Assembly: GCA_017853285.1 (NCBI GenBank)
Contig: JAFMJU010000160.1
Span: 1-8,374, forward strand
Direction of reading: 5' to 3'
Source: Gemmataceae bacterium
GTDB lineage: Bacteria; Planctomycetota; Planctomycetia; Gemmatales; Gemmataceae
Length of the DNA stretch: 8,374 nucleotides
Position 1 is the stretch's first letter, and every line of letters starts with the position of its first letter. Below the pieces are notes generated by a model. It was not told the origin of the DNA. It saw nothing but the letters and a program-made list of their open reading frames with translations, and made no database searches. The position numbers and the translations under genes are program-made. Below are positions 1 through 4,313 of this stretch, piece by piece.

Positions 1-178
1 TGCCGCCACCGTAATAGGGGCTGGTGTCCACCAGGTTGACACCGCTATCTATGGCCAGATGGAGGGCCCGGATGGATTCGGCCTCCTCGAAGCCGCCGTA
101 AAAGCCGCCCATGGGGCCTCCCCCGAAGCCCAGAACGGAAACCTGCAAACCGGTGGTGCCTAGCGTGTGCCTGCGCAT
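1..178 (-). CDS. Aldo/keto reductase, N-terminal part (runs off left edge)
   Basis: The first 59 residues of an NAD(P)H-dependent aldo/keto reductase, a cytosolic TIM-barrel oxidoreductase for sugars, aldehydes or ketones. The protein opens MRRHTLGTTGLQVSVLGFGG, the usual first beta-hairpin and strand of the family. It continues into a helix (EEAESIRALHLAIDSGV) and then NLVDTSPYYG, where D51 and Y56 match the catalytic Asp and Tyr of the tetrad; the Lys and His lie outside the window. The DTSPYYG form with the preceding Gly-rich stretch resembles L-galactose dehydrogenase-like members, but substrate cannot be assigned from this fragment. The start at 178 is well fixed: an in-frame TGA lies seven codons upstream on the minus strand and no other ATG intervenes. 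A GAGAAGG stretch about 13 bases upstream is a weak, distant ribosome site. It is transcribed divergently from the membrane-protein gene at 328. Confidence 0.9.
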   Translation of the reverse strand, partial: MRRHTLGTTGLQVSVLGFGGGPMGGFYGGFEEAESIRALHLAIDSGVNLVDTSPYYGGG

Positions 179-327
179 GGTGTGGGTGTGCCCTTCTCAA
201 AACGGTGGCGGGCCGCAATCCGGCCGGCGCTCCTTTGCCGCATATCGTAGCATGATCGGGGACAGATCCCGCACGGCCTTTTCGGCCCTGGGCGGGCATA
301 CCTCGGAAGCAGCTTGGAACCCGAGCC

Positions 328-1032
328 TTGGCGCTGTCGCTGGCATTGCTGACGCTTGGCATCTACCTGTTGCGGGTGGCGCGGTGGCATTTGCGTCCAC
401 GGCCCACCCTGGTGGGCGGCGGGTGGGATTTTGGTTGGCTGGCCTTGGGCGCATCGGGCCTGCTGGTGCTTGTGGTTCCCCAATTGCTGGCGAATCTGCA
501 CGAGCATTGGCGGGCTTGGGCCATTTCCCGCCCCAAGCCGGGCGCGCTTGGTTCGCCCTTTTTCTGGCACGCCTTGTTCGCAGGTTATTTGGCCCTTGTG
601 ATCGGATGGGTCCTGGTCGAACTGTGGCTCCGGCTGTGTTTGACCCACCTTTACAACCTGAGGGCTTCCCGGTTGCGCCGGTTGCTCCTGAAAGCTTGTC
701 TGGAAAGCGGGCTGAAACCGGAGCTGGATGGGGAGCGTTTACGCCTGGCTCCGGACTGCCGGACGCATCATTACCGGGGTGGCGCGTTTTCTGATCCGGT
801 CTGGGTGTCGATGAAGATCTCGCCTGGATGGGCCTATGGGCAACTGGGCTGGAGCCGTTGGAACCATCCGGCTCGCCAGGCGGTGGAAGAAGCCTTGGAC
901 CGGGTTGTCAGCCGCCATGCCCCCCGCAACAGCCCGGTGGGAACACTATTCCTGGCAGGATCGACCTGCGTGCTGGTTTTCTCATCGGGCTTGAGCGTGA
1001 TGACCACCCTAGGCAAGATCTGGACCCGTTAA
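328..1032 (+). CDS. Predicted four-helix membrane protein of unknown function
   Basis: I do not recognise a family for this 234-residue protein. Hydrophobic stretches lie at about residues 2-17, 37-57, 78-103 and 203-224. Between the third and fourth is a hydrophilic domain of about 100 residues, beginning with an Arg-rich segment (LRASRLRRLLLKACLESGLK) and holding DGERLRLAPDC and a Trp-rich patch (WAYGQLGWSRWNH). The Arg-rich segment after the third helix suggests the soluble part is cytoplasmic. The start is TTG at 328, the first usual start codon after an in-frame TGA at 253; GGAA at 315-318 is a weak ribosome site nine bases upstream. TTG at 343 is an alternative that would shorten the first helix. 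The frame reads as natural protein throughout, ends in TAA and is followed directly by a hairpin terminator, which supports a real gene. It may be lineage-specific. Confidence 0.68.
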   Translation: MALSLALLTLGIYLLRVARWHLRPRPTLVGGGWDFGWLALGASGLLVLVVPQLLANLHEHWRAWAISRPKPGALGSPFFWHALFAGYLALVIGWVLVELWLRLCLTHLYNLRASRLRRLLLKACLESGLKPELDGERLRLAPDCRTHHYRGGAFSDPVWVSMKISPGWAYGQLGWSRWNHPARQAVEEALDRVVSRHAPRNSPVGTLFLAGSTCVLVFSSGLSVMTTLGKIWTR

Positions 1033-1076
1033 AAAGCAAAACGCGCGGCGGAGAGCCGCGCGTTTTGCTTTGTTTT
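1033..1076. terminator. Bidirectional intrinsic terminator between convergent genes
   Basis: A perfect 17-bp inverted repeat (1033-1049 with 1055-1071) encloses a five-base loop, GGAGA. The inner part of the stem is GC-only and the outer part A/T-rich. On the plus strand the stem ends in TTTTGCTTT and is followed by GTTTT; on the minus strand it runs into TTTTT (1035-1031). It starts one base after the TAA of the membrane-protein gene and lies 17 bases beyond the stop of the minus-strand small basic protein, so one structure can end both transcripts. Confidence 0.9.
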
Positions 1077-1092
1077 AGACCCAGATCGGGGA

Positions 1093-1335
1093 TTACTTCT
1101 TGCCGCCGGCGGCCGGCTTTGCACCCTTGGCATCCTTGGCGTCTTCGGCAGTCTTGGCAGCCTTCTTAGGCTTCTTGCCAAGCTTCATCACGCGAACCTT
1201 GGGCAGGTTGAAGGGGCTGCGGCCTTCGGTCCACTTGTCGTCGGCTTTGAGGGCCTCAATCCGCTCGGCGCGGGTGAGAACACTGCGACTGCCCGACATG
1301 CCGCTTTTACGACGAAGACTCTTGTCGATGGACAT
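1093..1335 (-). CDS. PVC-superphylum small basic protein
   Basis: An 80-residue, strongly basic protein. The core, residues 1-51, has the layout of the small basic protein conserved across Planctomycetota, Verrucomicrobiota and Chlamydiota: MSIDKSLRR, then SVLTRAERIEALK (19-30), W-T-E-G (35-38) and NLPKVRVMKLG (43-53). From memory, this family was proposed as a PVC signature protein with a housekeeping, nucleic-acid- or ribosome-associated role, but its function is not settled. Residues 54-80 form a low-complexity Lys/Ala tail (KKPKKAAK, DAKDAKGAK, GGKK) that looks disordered and nucleic-acid-binding, and seems longer than the short Lys-rich end I expect for the family. The frame is open upstream to a possible ATG at 1377, but ATG 1335 begins at the conserved MSI and has GAGGGG nine bases upstream. 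It shares a terminator with the convergent gene at 328 and diverges from larA. Confidence 0.88.
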   Translation of the reverse strand: MSIDKSLRRKSGMSGSRSVLTRAERIEALKADDKWTEGRSPFNLPKVRVMKLGKKPKKAAKTAEDAKDAKGAKPAAGGKK

Positions 1336-1570
1336 GGACCAAAACCCCTCAAAAAAAACCAAACCCGCCTTCGCCACTTAGGGCCTGCTGCGGGTGATCA
1401 TGGATTGTCAGGATTCGAAACAGCACTTTTGGGCGCTGGAATCGACTTGCCTTGAATCTGAAGATATATCCTAGAAAGAGAAATCAGGCAATCCGAAGCC
1501 ACGGTGTGTGCTGCCTTCGGCCCTTAGCAAACGGCAGTCCCGGACTTATTTCCGGACTTGGGAGTAGAGC
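1336..1570. other. Divergent intergenic region between small basic protein gene and larA
   Basis: This 235-base spacer must hold the promoters of both flanking genes. On the plus side GGGAG (1560-1564) lies six bases before the larA ATG. An eight-base direct repeat, CCGGACTT, occurs at 1540-1547 and 1552-1559, just before that site. An AT-rich patch, AAGATATATCCTAGAAA (1461-1477), is the most promoter-like stretch for larA, but I found no -35/-10 pair with good spacing. No RNA gene or conserved peptide is visible. Confidence 0.5.
1345..1350 (-). promoter_or_regulatory. Ribosome binding site that fixes the small basic protein start
   Basis: GAGGGG on the minus strand, nine bases from ATG 1335 and preceded by an eight-T run. 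No comparable site precedes the ATG at 1377, so this site selects the conserved MSIDK start. Confidence 0.75.
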
Positions 1571-2860
1571 ATGCGCGTTCGACTTGATTATGGGAAGACT
1601 GGGCTGGATGTGGAATTGCCCGGCAATGGCAAGGTGGTAGGGCCCCTTTCCATCCGGGAAGCACCGCCTTTGGCGAATCCCCAGGCTGCTTTGGAAGCGG
1701 CCTTGGCCAACCCGATCGGAACCGCACCACTTGCGGAGCTAGCAAAAGGCAAGAAAGATGCCTGCATTGTTATATGCGATATCACCCGGCCGGTGCCCAA
1801 TCAGCTGCTATTGCCGCCCATCCTGCGCACCCTGGAGGAGGCCGGGATTCCCCGGGAGAAAATCACCATCCTGATTGCCACCGGGCTGCACCGTCCCAAC
1901 GAGGGGGACGAGCTGGTGGAACTGGTGGGCGCCGAGGTGGCCAAGAACTACCGTTGCGTGAATCACCACGGCAAGGTGCGGGAGGAGCATGATTTCATCG
2001 GCACCACCCCGCGCGGTGTGCCAGCTTGGATTGACAGCCGCTATGTGCGGGCGGACCTGAAGATCACCACGGGTTTGATCGAGCCGCACCTGATGGCGGG
2101 CTATTCGGGCGGGCGGAAGCTGATCTGCCCGGGCATCGCCGGGCTGGACACGGTGAAGGTGTGGCACGGGCCCAAATTCCTGGAAGATCCGCGGGCGGAT
2201 TGCGGGATTTTGGAAGGGAACCCGGTGCACGAGGAGAACACCCTGATCGCGAAGATGGCCGGGTGCGACTTCATCGTGAATGTGGCGATCGACGGCAAGC
2301 GCCAGGTCACCTGGCTTGGCGCCGGCGACATGATGGACGCCTGGATGGAAGGCGTGAAGTTCGTGGAGCAGGTGGTACGCGTGGGTGTGCGCGAGCCGCT
2401 GGACATCGTGGTGACCTCCTGCGCGGGGTATCCGCTGGACACCACCTGGTACCAGGCGGTGAAGGGGCTGACGGGCGCCCTGCCCATCGTGAAGCGCGGC
2501 GGCACGATCATTTTGGCGGCCAGCCTGACTGAAGGAGTGGGCAGCCCCGAGTTTCAGGAAGTGCTGCGGGACAACCCTTCGCTCGAGCAGTTCATCGACC
2601 GGATCCAGAACACCGACTATTTCGTGATGGATCAGTGGCAGGTCGAGGAGTTGGCCAAGGTGCGCCGGCGGTGCAAGGTGAAGGTGGTGACGCAGGGTTT
2701 GAGCGCAGAGGTGCTGCGCAACTGCCATGTGGAGCCGGCCGAGAGTGTGGAAAAGGCCATCGCCGAGTGCCTGGAAGTATACGGGCCCGACGCGCGGATT
2801 GGCGTGATTCCCAAGGGGCCGTATGTGCTGCCGTTCGTGGAGACGGCCGCCCCGGTTTGA
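1571..2860 (+). CDS. larA: LarA-family nickel-pincer racemase/epimerase
   Basis: A 429-residue cytosolic enzyme of the LarA family (N-terminal DUF2088 domain). The family interconverts D and L forms of 2-hydroxyacids by hydride transfer to the nickel-pincer nucleotide cofactor. The residues known from Lactobacillus plantarum LarA are all present at nearly identical positions: D70 and R73 in CDITRP, H107 in ATGLHRPN, H173 in EPHLMAGYSGGRK, K183 (covalent cofactor lysine), H199 in VWHGP (nickel ligand), and Q295 and K298 in YQAVKGL. Length matches the family (about 425). ATG 1571 has GGGAG six bases upstream. Members act on lactate, malate, phenyllactate or sugar acids, so lactate is not assured. 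The cofactor-making genes larB, larC and larE are not in this window, nor is a lactate permease or dehydrogenase. The serpin gene follows 77 bases downstream on the same strand. Confidence 0.92.
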   Translation: MRVRLDYGKTGLDVELPGNGKVVGPLSIREAPPLANPQAALEAALANPIGTAPLAELAKGKKDACIVICDITRPVPNQLLLPPILRTLEEAGIPREKITILIATGLHRPNEGDELVELVGAEVAKNYRCVNHHGKVREEHDFIGTTPRGVPAWIDSRYVRADLKITTGLIEPHLMAGYSGGRKLICPGIAGLDTVKVWHGPKFLEDPRADCGILEGNPVHEENTLIAKMAGCDFIVNVAIDGKRQVTWLGAGDMMDAWMEGVKFVEQVVRVGVREPLDIVVTSCAGYPLDTTWYQAVKGLTGALPIVKRGGTIILAASLTEGVGSPEFQEVLRDNPSLEQFIDRIQNTDYFVMDQWQVEELAKVRRRCKVKVVTQGLSAEVLRNCHVEPAESVEKAIAECLEVYGPDARIGVIPKGPYVLPFVETAAPV

Positions 2861-2883
2861 CCCTTTCCACCAAACGGGGGAAA

Positions 2884-2911
2884 GCCCGGCATCGTCATTT
2901 AGATGCCGGGC
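2884..2911 (+). other. Hairpin in the larA-serpin spacer
   Basis: GCCCGGCATC (2884-2893) and GATGCCGGGC (2902-2911) form a perfect 10-bp stem with an eight-base loop. No T-run follows (CAACGACAAC), so it is not a classical intrinsic terminator. A second, weaker 6-bp pairing (CTTTCC 2863-2868 with GGAAAG 2879-2884) lies just upstream and shares one base with it. The stem ends 15 bases before the serpin ribosome site. It could attenuate, stabilise or separate the two messages. Confidence 0.7.
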
Positions 2912-2925
2912 AACGACAACCAGTT

Positions 2926-2931
2926 AGGGGG
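2926..2931 (+). promoter_or_regulatory. Strong ribosome binding site for the serpin
   Basis: AGGGGG lies six bases before ATG 2938. The frame is open far upstream into larA, so this site decides the start and excludes the longer reading. Confidence 0.8.
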
Positions 2932-2937
2932 TATACC

Positions 2938-4188
2938 ATGCGACAGGCTGACAACGACCTTGGACGGCGTTCCTGGATGGCCGGTGTGGGAGCCACCCTG
3001 GCCGCCTTGGGAACGGGACGACTCAGCGGCCTGATGGCCCGGTATGACGAGGGCGGCCCGATGCAGGCGATTGTGACCGGCAGCAACCGCTTCGGTTTTG
3101 AACTGCTGCGCCAACTGGAGGGGGGCAACAGCTTTGTCTCCCCCACCAGCATCGCTGCGGCGCTAGGCATGACCGCACTGGGAGCCAAAGGGGAAACCCT
3201 TGAGCAAATGGCGCAAGTGTTGCATGTGCCAGCCGGAACGCCCGCCATGGACGCCGGCTGGAAAGACCTGATCACGGGCCTGGTTGCTGAAAAGCCGGGG
3301 CGCCAGGTCAAGCTGGCCAACCGGTTGTTCGGGCACCAGGGATTCACCTTTTTGCCCGACTTCACCAACCGTCTGGCTTCCGCCTTCGCCGCGCCGATGG
3401 AGCGGGTGGACTACAGCAATCCCGAGGCTGCCAGGAACCGGATCAACGGCTGGGTGGAGGAAAACACCAACCAGCTTATCAAGGACCTGATCCCCTCCGG
3501 GGTGTTGACGCCTTTGACCCGGCTGGTGTTGGCCAACGCGATCCACTTCAAGGGGGACTGGCTGTTGCCCTTCACCAAGGGCGCCACACGGCCGGGCCAG
3601 TTCCATGTCAGCGGTGACAAGGTGCTGACCTTGCCCCTGATGAAGCAGACCGGCAACTTCCGGTTGCGTGAGAATGACAGCGCCGAGGCGCTGGAACTTC
3701 CTTGCAAGGGGAATGACCGAAGCGTGGTTTTCGTGCTTCCCAAAGCCCGGCACGGGCTGGCTGAACTGGAAAAAGGCCTGAACGCAGGCGGTTTGGAAAA
3801 GCTGATTTCAGGCAATGCGCCCAACCAGCGGGTGGAGCTGGTGTTGCCACGGTTCGAGGTGAACACCTCGCTTTCGCTGAAGAAGACCCTGAGCGCCTTG
3901 GGCATGGCCAAGGCGTTCGCTGACGGGGCCGATTTCAGCGGCATGAGCACCGAAGACAAATCGCTGAAAATCGATGAGGTGGTGCACAAGGCGGTTTTGA
4001 AGGTAGACGAGCAGGGCGCCGAGGCCGCCGCCGCGACGGGCGTGGTGATCGGCGTGCGTTCAGCCCTGCCGCCACGGGAGGTCCGCAAGTTCACCGTGGA
4101 CCAGCCTTTCCTTGTGGCCATTGTGGACAAGGCGACCAACGCGGTTCTTTTCATGGGCCGGGTGCGGGAGCCGAAGGAAAAGGCCTAA
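2938..4188 (+). CDS. Serpin family serine protease inhibitor, probably exported
   Basis: A 416-residue bacterial serpin, a suicide inhibitor that traps a protease by inserting its cleaved reactive loop into a beta-sheet. Family hallmarks are in order: helix A (FGFELLRQL, 52-60), SFVSPTSIAAALGMTALGAK (65-84), NAIHFKGDW (200-208), VELVLPRFEV (299-308), ADFSGMS (331-337), hinge and reactive loop (358-376), and the C-terminal signature FTVDQPFLVAI (385-395) and VLFMGRV (403-409). Counting from hinge Glu358 as P17, G360 is P15, A363-A366 are P12-P9, T367 is P8 and the scissile bond is R374-S375. The hinge looks inhibitory, although P14 is Ala rather than Thr/Ser, and P1 Arg predicts a trypsin-like target. 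Residues 1-34 lie before the serpin core and carry RR at 10-11 followed by WMAGVGATLAALG, a possible Tat signal. An intrinsic terminator follows. Confidence 0.95.
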   Translation: MRQADNDLGRRSWMAGVGATLAALGTGRLSGLMARYDEGGPMQAIVTGSNRFGFELLRQLEGGNSFVSPTSIAAALGMTALGAKGETLEQMAQVLHVPAGTPAMDAGWKDLITGLVAEKPGRQVKLANRLFGHQGFTFLPDFTNRLASAFAAPMERVDYSNPEAARNRINGWVEENTNQLIKDLIPSGVLTPLTRLVLANAIHFKGDWLLPFTKGATRPGQFHVSGDKVLTLPLMKQTGNFRLRENDSAEALELPCKGNDRSVVFVLPKARHGLAELEKGLNAGGLEKLISGNAPNQRVELVLPRFEVNTSLSLKKTLSALGMAKAFADGADFSGMSTEDKSLKIDEVVHKAVLKVDEQGAEAAAATGVVIGVRSALPPREVRKFTVDQPFLVAIVDKATNAVLFMGRVREPKEKA

Positions 4189-4208
4189 CCGGAAACGAGC
4201 CAAAGCTT

Positions 4209-4245
4209 AAAACGGCACGGGCTTGGCTCGTGCCGTTTTTGTTTT
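4209..4245 (+). terminator. Intrinsic terminator after the serpin gene
   Basis: AAAACGGCACG (4209-4219) pairs with CGTGCCGTTTT (4229-4239), giving an 11-bp stem that can extend inward by a G-T and a G-C pair. It is followed by a T-rich tract (TTTTTGTTTT, 4236-4245). It begins 20 bases after the serpin TAA and should separate the serpin from the large gene at 4314. Confidence 0.9.
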
Positions 4246-4270
4246 GTTTGGCGGGTTTTGCCGGCCAAAC
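4246..4270. repeat. 7-bp inverted repeat upstream of the large heme protein gene
   Basis: GTTTGGC (4246-4252) and GCCAAAC (4264-4270) flank an 11-base loop, directly after the terminator T-tract and 43 bases before the next start. It could be an operator, a 5' leader hairpin or chance. A very weak promoter-like pair (TTGCCG at 4258-4263, TATCCG at 4281-4286, 17 bases apart) overlaps it. Confidence 0.35.
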
Positions 4271-4300
4271 TGGTGTAGGCTATCCGGTTCAGTCGGAACC

Positions 4301-4304
4301 GGAG
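4301..4304 (+). promoter_or_regulatory. Ribosome binding site for the large heme protein
   Basis: GGAG lies nine bases before ATG 4314. The frame is open upstream through the terminator, so this site and the hydrophobic N-terminus that follows support ATG 4314 over an in-frame GTG at 4230 inside the terminator stem. Confidence 0.55.
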
Positions 4305-4313
4305 TCTTGCCAC

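Noticed and set aside
111..794. Long plus-strand frame overlapping the aldo/keto reductase and the membrane-protein gene
   Set aside because: It overlaps recognisable coding sequence at its left end, gives a Pro/Arg/Gly-rich product without family features, and runs out of frame with the hydrophobic reading that begins at 328.
1336..1377. 14-residue N-terminal extension of the small basic protein from an ATG at 1377
   Set aside because: The conserved family start is MSI at 1335, with GAGGGG nine bases upstream; the extension contains that ribosome site and has no site of its own.
1447..1477. Possible larA promoter (TTGCCT at 1447-1452 with TAGAAA at 1472-1477)
   Set aside because: The 19-base spacing and poor -10 match make it no better than chance in this sequence.
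1808..2728. 306-codon minus-strand open frame opposite larA
   Set aside because: The product is His/Gln/Pro-rich with no family character, and the plus strand encodes a complete LarA with all catalytic residues. It is a GC-rich shadow.
2635..2937. Extension of the serpin frame upstream into larA
   Set aside because: The extra 101 codons are Arg/Gly-rich out-of-frame larA sequence; the strong ribosome site before ATG 2938 and the signal-like start fit the shorter form.
4230..4313. Alternative GTG start at 4230 for the large heme protein, giving a hydrophobic leader
   Set aside because: The leader would be encoded by the right arm and T-tract of the serpin terminator, which explains its Phe/Leu-rich reading. 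ATG 4314 has its own GGAG and hydrophobic N-terminus.
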